From: a virus
Direction: 5' to 3' (one strand)
Length of the DNA stretch: 29,339 bases
IMG/VR virus record: IMGVR_UViG_3300022222_000011
Location: 1 to 29,339 of that record
Both the position numbers and the translations under genes were made by a program. Below the pieces are notes generated by a model. It saw only the letters and a list, made by a program, of their open reading frames with translations, made no database searches and was not told the origin of the DNA. Positions 7,555 to 16,625 of the stretch are shown piece by piece (the stretch's first letter is position 1; each line of letters starts with the position of its first letter).

Positions 7555-8829
7555 ATGGATCTTTTCAAAGGGCTTGGCATAACGGTCGGAGAACCCTCAC
7601 TCATCGAGGTCGCGCCTGATAACCTCGCGATGTCGAATCGAATCAAGAAGGGACACCTTCAGCAAGAGCGACAGGGCGTGGAAAATTCCTCGCGAGAGCG
7701 TCTCTGGAAGGGAATCGGAGCCGACGAGAATGACCTCGTAAAGCACGATCTCAAAGCTCCGTCCATCCCCCAGCACGCCAAGGGCGATGCGAACGGCGAT
7801 GGTTACGGCAGTGCGAGCCTGAAGGATAACCACGGTGAATCGCACCATTCGGATGCCTCGAAAGAGTTGATCGAGGACAAAGTGGACGAAGTGGATCGTG
7901 TGACCGCTGCGGATGAAGAGGAAGCTCCTGCTACTCGTGTCCGTCTCGCTGTCTCTGCTTCGGGCGGAGTGTGGCGTTCGGTCGAAAGTGCTCTCGACGA
8001 TCTGTGTAAGGGCTTCGATAACATGCCGTTGAAGCCGGGTGGAAAGGCGAAAAAGCCTGCGAAAGACCCTGTGGAAGTCAAACAGGAACTCCAACAGAAA
8101 AAAGAATTGGGTGTCTCGAAGGCGAAGAAAAAGGACGACGATTCAATCATCAAGGTGACGAAGGAAAAGACCAGCCCGAAACTCATTGCGAACGTGCATG
8201 AGAATTCTCCGGGTGTGGCCGAGCGGCGACGACCGGCAGTGATGAAGGCGCTCGACGAGACGGCAAGTGCGGCGAAGAAATATACGCCTGCACCCGTGCA
8301 AGCTCGTCCCGCTCCCGTGCAAGCCAAGCGGAACAGTTTCATCAAGGCCGAAGGGCCTGGCGGAATCGTATTCGACTTCGGTCCTCTCACCGGAAATAAG
8401 TTTGCGGATTTTGGCACCGAGCTTTTGCGCGGTGGAGATCCCGTCCAAGAGAGCATCGCGACCGAGCAACAGAATGCCTACGATAAGGCGCTGACGAACT
8501 TCGTAACCAAAGGACGAGCCGATGCCGTTGCTCCCGTTCCTTTCGGCAATGTGGACACGGGTTGGAAAGATCAGTTGGATAAGTCGATGGATCAGCAAGT
8601 CGTCGAGGCGTACAAATCCGGTGCGCTCGAAGAAAAAACCGCTGTTGCTCCTTCGCAGTACAACAAGACCGAGATCACCTTGGGCGGAGAAGTGATCAAA
8701 GCGACATCGGAAACCGATGCGGCGCTGATCGAGTTGATGCTGAAAAGCCAGGCGGCTCCCGAAGCCGGTGGAATGATCGCAGACGCAATGGGCGGCGGAA
8801 AAGTCGGCATTTGCGCTGACGCAATTTAG
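7555..8829 (+). CDS. Charged low-complexity protein of unknown function, head region
   Basis: The product has 424 residues and is preceded by AAAGGAGAAAC, a strong ribosome site. It is unrecognised. Residues about 55-130 are polar and acidic (KGDANGDGYGS, EDKVDEVDRV). The middle is Lys-rich with a small repeat PAPVQARPAPVQAKR. The C-terminal third is more ordered, with QYNKTEITLGGEVIKATSETD and GGMIADAMGGGKVG. It sits directly before the portal, 12 bases away. It could be a minor virion, internal or ejected protein. Nothing in it supports an enzyme. Confidence 0.6.
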   Translation: MDLFKGLGITVGEPSLIEVAPDNLAMSNRIKKGHLQQERQGVENSSRERLWKGIGADENDLVKHDLKAPSIPQHAKGDANGDGYGSASLKDNHGESHHSDASKELIEDKVDEVDRVTAADEEEAPATRVRLAVSASGGVWRSVESALDDLCKGFDNMPLKPGGKAKKPAKDPVEVKQELQQKKELGVSKAKKKDDDSIIKVTKEKTSPKLIANVHENSPGVAERRRPAVMKALDETASAAKKYTPAPVQARPAPVQAKRNSFIKAEGPGGIVFDFGPLTGNKFADFGTELLRGGDPVQESIATEQQNAYDKALTNFVTKGRADAVAPVPFGNVDTGWKDQLDKSMDQQVVEAYKSGALEEKTAVAPSQYNKTEITLGGEVIKATSETDAALIELMLKSQAAPEAGGMIADAMGGGKVGICADAI

Positions 8830-8841
8830 TTTGGGGGCTGC

Positions 8842-10632
8842 ATGGGGCTGGTGAGAGATCTGTTATCGACGTCGGTCGATTTTGTAAAAGAGGAGATCCT
8901 TCCACTACGGACGGATCTGATCAAGGCGGGCATTATCACGCCTGATAAAAGTGCCTTCGATGCCAAAGCCTCGCTGGTCGATCCGTGGCACTACGGATCA
9001 ATGGCGTATGGATACAAGGAAAAGTATTCCATCCTCGATTACGCCAAGTGCCGACAAATAACCTACGCCGATCCCGTTGTTGCTGCCGTGATTCAAACCC
9101 GTCTGAATCAGGCAGCCGCATTCGCTGTCCCTCAGCCCGACAAATTCAAAATGGGTTTTAAGATCGCGATGCGCGACAAGGAGAAAACTCCGACCGATCA
9201 GGACAAGAAGAAGATGAAAGAGATTGAGACTTTCATCTTGAACTGCGGGGTGCCAGAGAATTTCGACGACACGCCCGAAGTAAAGAAACGCGACGGTTTT
9301 GAAACCTTCATGCGCAAGATCGTGCGCGATTCTCTCTCGTTTGATCAGTTGAATTTTGAAATTATCCCTCGTCGTGACGGCAGACCTTACGCTTTCCAGG
9401 CGGTCGATGCCGCTACTATTCGCGTGATCCCCGACAAAAAAGAGCAGGTAGAGCGAGGCGGCGGGGACAATTTCGTTTACGACAAAACGAACGTGATGAA
9501 TTTGGGGAGCGAGAAGGTTTTCAATGAGTTCAAGCCGAAGAATCCCCGCTACGCACAGGTGATGAACGGGATCGTTCGTCACGTTTTCGACGAATGGGAA
9601 ATGGCTTTTGGAATTAGAAACCCGCGCACCGACGTCTGGGCGAATGGTTACGGTTTCTCCGAGATCGAAATGCTCGTGACGACGATCACGTCGCACATGA
9701 ATGCCGAGACGTACAACCGAAAATTCTTTTCTCAAGGGTCATCCATCAAGGGTGTGCTCGCATTTGAAGGATCAATCCCGCCTGACCAATTAGAGGCTTT
9801 CCGCCGACAGTGGTATCAGCAAGTGACCGGCGTGAATAATGCGTGGCGCACCCCCATCCTCTCTCTCGGGAAAGATGGGAAATTGAATTGGCAGTCTCTC
9901 CATTCGTCGAACCGAGAAATGGAATTCGGTAAGTGGCTCGAATACTGTATCAAGACGATCTGCGGCGTGTTCCAGATTGATCCCATCGAAATTGGTTTCG
10001 ACATCACGAAGCAGGGCTCTGGGCAGACCGGATCATCGGGCGGCTTAGGCCAGGGCAATCAGGCCGAGCGAATGATGTACTCCCAGGATCGCGGTTTGCG
10101 TCCTCTCATGAATCACGTTCGTGGGATTCTAAACGACTACATCGTTTTCCGTATTGATCCCAATTTTGAGATCGAGTTTGCCGGGCTCAATGTTTCCGAC
10201 GAGAAGGACGAACTCGATAAGACCGTCCTGAAGGTAAAAAATTTCAAGACGATTAATGAAGTCCGCGCCGAGAACGATCTCGAAGACCTCCCCTCGCTTG
10301 AGGAAATGGCAAAAAATCCTGGGGAACTCGTCCTCGATAGCTCACTCATTCAGTTTATTACGGGTCAAATTGCAGCTAAGGCCGCTGAGGAGCAGGCGAA
10401 GCAGGGCTTGGGACCGGATGGGCAGCCGCTTCAACAACCCGGAATGGAAGGGCAGCCCGGAGAAGAGGGCGAAGAAGAACCGATGGAACCGCCGGTCGAA
10501 GAAGAGGAACCCGATTACGGCAGCATGTCGGAAGAAGAATTAAATGGGGAACTCGAAAAGCTGCAACAACCGGCGGAGAAAAAGCCGGTCAAAAAGTCTC
10601 AACCGAAATTTTTTAAAGAACTCGATTTATGA
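8842..10632 (+). CDS. Portal protein
   Basis: The 596-residue protein forms the dodecameric DNA gate at one head vertex, docking the terminase and the neck. Portal-type features include an N-terminal region with YADPVVAAVIQTRLNQ, then LSFDQLNFEIIPRRDGRPYA and AVDAATIRVIPD. The stem/crown stretch includes GYGFSEIEML. FQIDPIEIGFDI and the Gln/Gly-rich segment QGNQAERMMYSQDRGLRPL are conserved in many portals. After residue about 500 the sequence becomes acidic and disordered (PGEEGEEEPMEPPVEEEEP) with a Lys-rich end. It overlaps the next gene by 4 bases. Confidence 0.92.
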   Translation: MGLVRDLLSTSVDFVKEEILPLRTDLIKAGIITPDKSAFDAKASLVDPWHYGSMAYGYKEKYSILDYAKCRQITYADPVVAAVIQTRLNQAAAFAVPQPDKFKMGFKIAMRDKEKTPTDQDKKKMKEIETFILNCGVPENFDDTPEVKKRDGFETFMRKIVRDSLSFDQLNFEIIPRRDGRPYAFQAVDAATIRVIPDKKEQVERGGGDNFVYDKTNVMNLGSEKVFNEFKPKNPRYAQVMNGIVRHVFDEWEMAFGIRNPRTDVWANGYGFSEIEMLVTTITSHMNAETYNRKFFSQGSSIKGVLAFEGSIPPDQLEAFRRQWYQQVTGVNNAWRTPILSLGKDGKLNWQSLHSSNREMEFGKWLEYCIKTICGVFQIDPIEIGFDITKQGSGQTGSSGGLGQGNQAERMMYSQDRGLRPLMNHVRGILNDYIVFRIDPNFEIEFAGLNVSDEKDELDKTVLKVKNFKTINEVRAENDLEDLPSLEEMAKNPGELVLDSSLIQFITGQIAAKAAEEQAKQGLGPDGQPLQQPGMEGQPGEEGEEEPMEPPVEEEEPDYGSMSEEELNGELEKLQQPAEKKPVKKSQPKFFKELDL

Positions 10633-10838
10633 AAGTCCAGATTCTCGCCGATTCGCAGGAGGAGTTTGACGCGAAGAGGTCTGTGTTGGTGAGGGCGCTT
10701 TCCCGTTCGGGGAATATCCCCACCGAAGCGCGTAAGCCGCACTTTAAAGCGCAGGGCGAAGTGAACCAAATGTGGGACGAGAAATTTAAACAGATGCTTG
10801 AAGAGATCAAACGAGAAATAGATGAAATTATCAAGTGA
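10629..10838 (+). CDS. Small hypothetical protein
   Basis: The 69-residue product starts with an ATG overlapping the portal stop (ATGA) and ends inside the next gene. It reads MKVQILADSQEEFDAKRSVL, then a basic middle, then a charged helix KFKQMLEEIKREIDEIIK. No family is recognised. Overlap at both ends suggests translational coupling with the portal and the Nudix protein. Confidence 0.6.
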   Translation: MKVQILADSQEEFDAKRSVLVRALSRSGNIPTEARKPHFKAQGEVNQMWDEKFKQMLEEIKREIDEIIK

Positions 10839-13275
10839 GTTTCTATTCATTGATCTCGCAAAGGACGACGTAGCGTCGGTCGCCGTGCGCAACGGCACGA
10901 AACTTCTCATGGGCAAAAGGAGAGATAATGAACGCTACACTCTTCCTGGCGGACATTTTGAGGACGGTGAGGATAAGTTTGAAGCTGCCGCGAGGGAACT
11001 CAAGGAGGAATCGGGTATTGAGGTGGAAAAGAAAGATCTCAAACACCTGGGCACTGAGAATGTCACGACGTTCACCGGAAAAAAGAAAACCATTCATGCC
11101 TTTGTGATCGATCACAGCGGGCCGACTTCGGTAAAGAACGATCCGGATAAAGAAGTTTACCGCTGGAAGTGGGTGGAAACGAAAGACGGTCTTCCCGAAA
11201 AAATTGCGCAAAATTTACACTCTCCCAAAAACACCGTGCTTATGAAGCTGGGACTGCTCAAGAGTTTACAAGGATTTTACATTTCCCTGACAAAAGCTCG
11301 CCCGCACAAATATTTGCGTAAGTTTCGGCGCAATGGGAAGTGGGTTTATATCTACCACGAGGGTGAAACCCGCCGAGAGCTTTCCGAGCAGGCCGCTGGT
11401 CATCTTCACAAGCTCGCCGAAGTGGGCGACGAAGATGCGAAAGGGCTAATAGATAACGCCGAGGAAATGGACGAAAAGCATTTGAAGATCCTGCGCGCTC
11501 TGGCCGACTTGGGCGATAAGGAAGCGCACGGGCACCTAAAGAGCGTCGGCATTGATCGCGATCACGAGCGTAAGCATGAGGACACGATCACGCGACCGCT
11601 TCAGGGCGAGGATCAGGAGAAAGTTCTCTCTTCGATTAAGAGCATCGTCGAGACAGATCTGTTCCATTATTTGGAGCGCCACGCGGAAAGTCCCTACAAT
11701 AAGGGTTTGGTCACGAACGGGGTTACGAGAGCCTCGGTTATCTCGGCGCTGACTGGCAGTTCGGTAAAGGAAATGCTGGAAAATCTGCACGCGCAAATGG
11801 GGCGCGTAGACCGGGCGCACGCGGGATTGGCTCCGAGCCAGAATCAACCCGTGCGAGACGCTGGCGGCTACGGGTCAATGGTTTATAAAAAGGCGGTCAA
11901 GACCCTGGAGGGCGTGCAGCTATCGACCGGCAAGGCGCTTCCCGAGGGCTACTCCGAAGTCCACCGTCGCGGAGAGCGTTTTGTCCCTGCAAAGGAAATG
12001 CAGGAAGCGCGAGAGCGCCAAGTCCGAGAGCGTGCCGAGCGAGAGGCGCGAGAGAAGGTTGAGCGCGAAGCGCGTGAAGCGGTAGAACTCGCCGAAGTCG
12101 CGGGCTCAATGGCTCACTTCATGTCCTCGATCACAGAGCGCGGGCTCCCAATTGAGCAAACGAAGAAACTGCATCGGGCGCTGAAGAATATTTTTGGACA
12201 AAATTTACGCAAGGAACAGTGGCCGTATGATTTTTCGCAGCACGGCCTTACGACGAAGATCACCGATGTCCAATTTGGTAAGAGTTCGGTTTCGCTGAGT
12301 ATGCAGGTTTACGACGCCCAAGGGCGAGAGCTAATGGAAGGCTGGCGACGGCGCTGGAGCAGAGACGGCGGACGACCACACATCGAGAATTCCTACATGG
12401 GAGTGATGCGAAGTGCGCGCACGGGCGTTCAGATCGGGAACCTGATCAACTCTGGGCAGAGAGATTTGATGCGTTCGGTCCCTGGCGGCGGAGTGATTCA
12501 CGTTCACGCCAACATCGACGTGGGCGGTTACACCTGGGCGAATCAGGGTTTCAGTTTTGACGGTGGTCGCAGCAGCACACTCAATCATTGGCGACAGAGG
12601 CTTCAGCTTTTCGCAAGACAATACGGGGTGACGTTGAGCGATGCGGACCTCATGCACTTCACCGAGCCTTGCCACTTCGCAGCTTTTAACGACGGCAAAA
12701 GATATGTGATGAACGTCCACGACATGCCTCTCTCGCAAAAACAAATTGATACGAAGTCTCTTTCTGGCGTTGTGGGAGAGCATCCTCTTGAGCCGTCCGA
12801 AATTGCTAATAATCGGACGTCGCGCATGGCGGTCCATCTTGGGAAAAAATTCATGCTCAATACCGACTGGTATGGGACGTGGGATTCCAAGACCAATTCC
12901 GAAGCCTCGAAATTTGCCGATCAGTATTACCAGCTTCGAGAGCGCGCTTCCGAGCACTTGAGGCCGGAATATAAAGCTGTGCTCTCGCGTGTGGCGAGTG
13001 GCGTGAGAGCGCCCGCTCCTGTGGCGGCACCGGCTCCTGTGGCTCCGACGCCGCGAGGGAGTGGCAGCGACATGGTGGATCGTCACATCCGTTATTGGCA
13101 GCCGAGACAGCGTTACGGCGGGACAGCGCGGACTAATATGTCGATGACCGATTCGCGAATGCAAAGAGTTTTGTCGTGGCCGCGAACGGACATCAAAAAG
13201 TTTCTTGAGCACGCTCCTCTGACTCCGGCGGCGAAGAGACGGATCAGAGAGGCTATGACCGGGGCTCCCAGATGA
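10822..13275 (+). CDS. Nudix hydrolase fused to coiled-coil and GNAT-like region (polyvalent type)
   Basis: The 817-residue protein starts with a Nudix domain (about 1-145). Its Nudix box occupies residues 44-66, from GHFEDGE to RELKEESGI, and matches the GX5EX7REUXEEXGU pattern perfectly. Residues 162-177 (HKYLRKFRRNGKWVYI) repeat a module seen in two other large proteins here. Helical regions follow, with a strongly charged coiled coil at 392-428. The region from about 485 to 590, with SLSMQVYDAQGREL and VHANIDVGGYTWANQGF, resembles the last strands of GNAT-like domains in phage and plasmid polyvalent proteins. The C-terminus is Pro/Ala-rich, then basic. The substrate may be a nucleotide derivative; the multidomain form suggests a protein acting early in the host. 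Confidence 0.8.
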   Translation: MKLSSEFLFIDLAKDDVASVAVRNGTKLLMGKRRDNERYTLPGGHFEDGEDKFEAAARELKEESGIEVEKKDLKHLGTENVTTFTGKKKTIHAFVIDHSGPTSVKNDPDKEVYRWKWVETKDGLPEKIAQNLHSPKNTVLMKLGLLKSLQGFYISLTKARPHKYLRKFRRNGKWVYIYHEGETRRELSEQAAGHLHKLAEVGDEDAKGLIDNAEEMDEKHLKILRALADLGDKEAHGHLKSVGIDRDHERKHEDTITRPLQGEDQEKVLSSIKSIVETDLFHYLERHAESPYNKGLVTNGVTRASVISALTGSSVKEMLENLHAQMGRVDRAHAGLAPSQNQPVRDAGGYGSMVYKKAVKTLEGVQLSTGKALPEGYSEVHRRGERFVPAKEMQEARERQVRERAEREAREKVEREAREAVELAEVAGSMAHFMSSITERGLPIEQTKKLHRALKNIFGQNLRKEQWPYDFSQHGLTTKITDVQFGKSSVSLSMQVYDAQGRELMEGWRRRWSRDGGRPHIENSYMGVMRSARTGVQIGNLINSGQRDLMRSVPGGGVIHVHANIDVGGYTWANQGFSFDGGRSSTLNHWRQRLQLFARQYGVTLSDADLMHFTEPCHFAAFNDGKRYVMNVHDMPLSQKQIDTKSLSGVVGEHPLEPSEIANNRTSRMAVHLGKKFMLNTDWYGTWDSKTNSEASKFADQYYQLRERASEHLRPEYKAVLSRVASGVRAPAPVAAPAPVAPTPRGSGSDMVDRHIRYWQPRQRYGGTARTNMSMTDSRMQRVLSWPRTDIKKFLEHAPLTPAAKRRIREAMTGAPR

Positions 13276-13463
13276 AAAATAAAAAAAAAGAAGAAGGCAT
13301 TCAGCCGGACGGAAAATTCATTGAGGACGACGCTGTAGAGGCGCATCCGGATTTTCACGACGAGTACGTTGACATGGTGGACGAAGTTTTCGCAGAGAAT
13401 CCTGGTTACACCGCACTTTTGAAACGGATTAAGAATGGCTCTGACCAAAGCTCAGATAAGTAA
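13272..13463 (+). CDS. Small acidic hypothetical protein
   Basis: The product has 63 residues, with a basic start KNKKKEEG and an acidic core (FIEDDAVEAHPDFHDEYVDM, VDEVFAENPG). The ATG overlaps the upstream stop as ATGA; the 3' end overlaps the MuF gene start by 29 bases in another frame. It is not recognised. The arrangement suggests coupled translation between two head-assembly genes. Confidence 0.6.
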   Translation: MKNKKKEEGIQPDGKFIEDDAVEAHPDFHDEYVDMVDEVFAENPGYTALLKRIKNGSDQSSDK

Positions 13464-14466
13464 AATTCAAGAGCTTATTCGACGCCGTTTTCTCGCATTC
13501 ACTTACGAGGCGGTCGGTGAGCGCGCTTTGACCCGATCTGAGATCCGAGAATTGAAACGGCTGGGACTGATTCGTGACAGCGTGAGAAACATGGTCGCCG
13601 ATCCCTACATTTTGGGGAAAGTCGTTTCTACCGTAGAGCGGGGACGTGTGCGCGATGTAAGCCTGGAGCGTATCCTGAAACTCTTTGGCTCTACCGACAA
13701 GCTAGGGCCGGTCGAAAAGCAGGCGATCAAGTACGCTCAAGATCACGCGGGCCAGTATATTCGGGGAATTGGCGATGCTTTGGTGAAAGAGGTTGGCGCG
13801 ACAGCGGCTCGAATCGCCGCTCAGAATTTGCGTGCGGTGCGTAAAGAGGTCGTTGGGGCGCTCAGAGATCGCAGTACGGTGAGTGAACTTTCAACTGCGC
13901 TTCGCGATGCTACCGACGATACATTTCGCGATTGGCGGAGAGTGGCTTCGACCGAAATAAACGATGCGATTCAAAACGGCATCTACAACGAGCTTCACGA
14001 CAAGTCCGACGAAGGCCGGAATCAGTTGGTCTATAAGCGTCCCGCGCCAGACGGCTGCCGTTACTGCAAGGCGGTCTATCTTAAAGAGGATGGATTCACC
14101 CCAAAGATTTTTAGGCTGAGAGACTTGGCTCCTTCCAATATTGGAAGGAAGGCAAAAGACTGGCTTCCTACCGTGGGAAGTGTCCACCCGTGGTGCCAGT
14201 GTCAACTGCATCCGGTGATAGAAGGCTTTGATTTTGTTAAACAAAGGACCGTGGGAACTCCGTTCGTTTCCGAGGGCACGAGCTATAAGCTCGGTCAAGT
14301 CGTGGACGAAGAGATCTACGCCAGGCTCACGGTATCTCAGAAGAATAAGCTCCGTTGGGATGCCGTTCTCTCTTATACGGGTAAGACACCCAAGGCTTCC
14401 GTCCGAAAGAGTTTAGATAATTCTGCAATTTCCGAAAACGATTCAGAATGCGTTTGTAGTTATTGA
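13435..14466 (+). CDS. MuF-like head morphogenesis protein
   Basis: The 343-residue protein belongs to the phage Mu gpF/SPP1 gp7 type, present in few copies in the head and linked to the portal. The family core is clear: RVASTEINDAIQNGIYNELH, then a Cys pair PDGCRYCKAVY (about 205-215), and HPWCQCQLHPV (about 250-260). These Cys and His residues probably bind zinc or form a structural site. The first 170 residues are helical. The C-terminal tail adds more Cys residues (SECVCSY). It lies downstream of the portal, as in many phages. Confidence 0.88.
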   Translation: MALTKAQISKIQELIRRRFLAFTYEAVGERALTRSEIRELKRLGLIRDSVRNMVADPYILGKVVSTVERGRVRDVSLERILKLFGSTDKLGPVEKQAIKYAQDHAGQYIRGIGDALVKEVGATAARIAAQNLRAVRKEVVGALRDRSTVSELSTALRDATDDTFRDWRRVASTEINDAIQNGIYNELHDKSDEGRNQLVYKRPAPDGCRYCKAVYLKEDGFTPKIFRLRDLAPSNIGRKAKDWLPTVGSVHPWCQCQLHPVIEGFDFVKQRTVGTPFVSEGTSYKLGQVVDEEIYARLTVSQKNKLRWDAVLSYTGKTPKASVRKSLDNSAISENDSECVCSY

Positions 14467-14481
14467 GGGGAAAAATATTTT

Positions 14482-16419
14482 ATGCGCAGCCACAAATATG
14501 TAAAGCGAACCGGCGGACCAGGAAATTACAAATACTGGTACAAAATGCCCGATGGATCGCTTCAGGCCGGAGATCAGGAAGAAGGCCGGAAAGAGCACGC
14601 GCATCGCCTTGTTGCCGGGAAAGTCCACGGTCATCACGAAATGAAAGTGGCCGACATCGCGAAAGAGACTGGCCTCACTTCGGGGAAAGTAAATTCCCGT
14701 TTGCAGAACTATAAGATCGCACAGCGGGCCGCCACAGCGCCCACTCACGGTTTTGAAGAGCATCACTTGAAAGAGGCGCACACGCCAATTTCGCATCCGG
14801 ATTATGCGAGACACGTCGCTGCCGCCGAGAGAGCACCGGCTGCCGGTGCGCCTGGTCCGCGCCGCGCTACTCCGCGAGCCACTCCCGCTGCACGTCGCGG
14901 AAGTCCCGTCCCTGCTTCGGCGCGAACCGATACCGATTCGGGCGCTCGCGATCCTCACGGTCGAACGGACGCTGAGCGAACAAGCGACGCAAGCCGAGGA
15001 CGAACTGCCCGTGCCGCTCGTCGTTTACCGCATGAAACCGATGCGTCACTTGCGGCTCGACGAACTGCGAGAACGGCTCCTCCTGTCGTAGGAGGTGTTG
15101 GAAGTCACGCAGCACGACCGGCAGCGGCCACTCCCGCCGCTCCGGCCACTCCCGCAGCGGAAACCCGCGAAGCGAAGATTAAGCGCCTGCGGGCGGAATT
15201 AGCCGCACTTGGTGGACCTTCGTTTGAACGACCAGAAGAGGCACCGGCAGTCGTCGCGGCTTCGGCAGAGAGAGTTCGCACAGCTTTAGCTCCCGCATCA
15301 AGGGCTGCTTCCACCCGTGCTCCGGCAGCCGCAGCATTGCGCGCGGCAGATCCGGATTTTGCGGCGGCGGAAGCGCCTGTCCGGAGAGCGGAAGAGGCGG
15401 CAACTCGCGGTGAGAATCCTTACCTCAACGGCGCGAAAGCTATTTTTGAAAAGATTAAGGGCGACCTTAAGCCCGAAAGAAAGACGACGTGCGAGCATGT
15501 GTTCGCAGCGCTCACGGCTCTCGGTCCTTCGGCAAGCGAATCGGCTCTCGTTGCGAAGTACAAAGAGTTGAGTGGGAAAAACATTCGCGGAATTTCTGGA
15601 ATTTCCGACGAATTTGAAAAGGGAACCGGCCACGGGTTGGACGAGGTTCTCGGCAACGCTCCACTCGATCTCGAAGTCGAGCGTATGAAACGCGGTTACG
15701 CGGCAAAGCAGATGGAACGGATGCGACCGCATCTGAAAGATTCCTTCACTGCGCAAAATCCTTCCGCGCCTCCTCCTATGCCGACGTTCGGCGACATCAA
15801 AAGCTGGGGAGAATTTGGCGGAGCAAAACCGTCGTGGGCGGGAACTACGCGTCTCTCGATGCCGAAAGAAGTTTTCGATGCGGCGGTAAAGGGAGGGGAC
15901 GGCAAGCCGTTGTATCCTCCCGCATGGATGCCGATTCATTTAATGCCCGCGTGGAATTACGTTGCGAAAAAAGTTGGTGCTGATGGATACCAGGCAAGAC
16001 CTGTCGGATTTACTCAGGAGGGTGCGCCTAATGTTGGAAGCCAAGCCTCTTTTCAGGAGGGGATGATCACTGCCGCTCTCCGCAAGTACGTTGCCCATCG
16101 CGGAGCCGGAAAGATGGTTGATATTCCAAAGGCGAAACTTACCGAGATCGGTCTCACGCACGCAGAAATTTTTAAGGGTGAAATGGACTTCAAAGAAATA
16201 ATTAAACACAAGATTGTGGATCTCGTGGCGCTACAACCTTTTCTTGATGCCGAAATGAAGGTTAAAAAATCTTTCGAGCTTGTCGTCGATGTGAATGCTC
16301 CGGCGGTTTCTTTCCGCAAGGGATTCACCGTCCCTCTTTCCAAAGGGGACATTGTGAAGGCTCGCATTGAAAAAATTCGAGGTTTGATTAATGAGAAAAA
16401 ACAATCTCGACTGTCCTAA
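14482..16419 (+). CDS. Large protein with KY module, HTH-like segment and Ala/Pro/Arg linker
   Basis: The 645-residue product begins with SHKYVKRTGGPGNYKYWYK (residues 3-21), the module shared with the Nudix and zeta proteins. An HTH-like stretch follows at about 53-78 (MKVADIAKETGLTSGKVNSR). Residues about 110-310 are Ala/Pro/Arg/Thr-rich and probably disordered. A mixed alpha/beta C-terminal half (FGDIKSWGEFGGAKPSWAGT, PAWMPIHLMPAWNYV) has no family I can name. GAGGGG lies 11 bases before the ATG, a rather long spacing. Within the linker another frame is open at 14804-15091 with protein-like codon choice. Function unknown; perhaps an ejected or internal virion protein. Confidence 0.65.
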   Translation: MRSHKYVKRTGGPGNYKYWYKMPDGSLQAGDQEEGRKEHAHRLVAGKVHGHHEMKVADIAKETGLTSGKVNSRLQNYKIAQRAATAPTHGFEEHHLKEAHTPISHPDYARHVAAAERAPAAGAPGPRRATPRATPAARRGSPVPASARTDTDSGARDPHGRTDAERTSDASRGRTARAARRLPHETDASLAARRTARTAPPVVGGVGSHAARPAAATPAAPATPAAETREAKIKRLRAELAALGGPSFERPEEAPAVVAASAERVRTALAPASRAASTRAPAAAALRAADPDFAAAEAPVRRAEEAATRGENPYLNGAKAIFEKIKGDLKPERKTTCEHVFAALTALGPSASESALVAKYKELSGKNIRGISGISDEFEKGTGHGLDEVLGNAPLDLEVERMKRGYAAKQMERMRPHLKDSFTAQNPSAPPPMPTFGDIKSWGEFGGAKPSWAGTTRLSMPKEVFDAAVKGGDGKPLYPPAWMPIHLMPAWNYVAKKVGADGYQARPVGFTQEGAPNVGSQASFQEGMITAALRKYVAHRGAGKMVDIPKAKLTEIGLTHAEIFKGEMDFKEIIKHKIVDLVALQPFLDAEMKVKKSFELVVDVNAPAVSFRKGFTVPLSKGDIVKARIEKIRGLINEKKQSRLS

Positions 16420-16612
16420 TTGTAGCAGCAACGTGGTGAAGTCCTACGGGGGCGAAACCAAATTGCGCGCCAAGTTATTGAAGTGGAATAAGGACGGAAT
16501 GTTTGCCGTTTGCAAAGGTTGTGGAACGGACATCGGTATCACTATCGACTTAATAAAATCGATCCAATCCGGTTTCGTTTATGAGATCGAAGAGGAAAAG
16601 CACTTGTTTTAG
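16391..16612 (+). CDS. Com-like zinc-ribbon protein
   Basis: The 73-residue product has two CxxC knuckles, C8-P-N-C11 and C41-K-G-C44, enclosing a basic segment GGETKLRAKLLKWNKDGMF. This resembles small Mu Com-like and phage zinc-ribbon proteins found near MuF genes. Mu Com is an mRNA-binding translational activator; whether this protein binds RNA is inference. It starts inside the end of the preceding gene (29-base overlap) and is followed by a 96-base gap with regulatory signals. Confidence 0.75.
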   Translation: MRKNNLDCPNCSSNVVKSYGGETKLRAKLLKWNKDGMFAVCKGCGTDIGITIDLIKSIQSGFVYEIEEEKHLF

Positions 16613-16625
16613 TTAATTCTTGGTG

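Noticed and set aside
8998-9735. Minus-strand open frame opposite the portal gene
   Set aside because: No recognisable family and unbalanced composition; shadow of portal codon bias.
12331-13212. Minus-strand open frame opposite the Nudix protein
   Set aside because: The translated product is Arg/His/Ser-rich with no domain pattern and no ribosome site; treated as a shadow.
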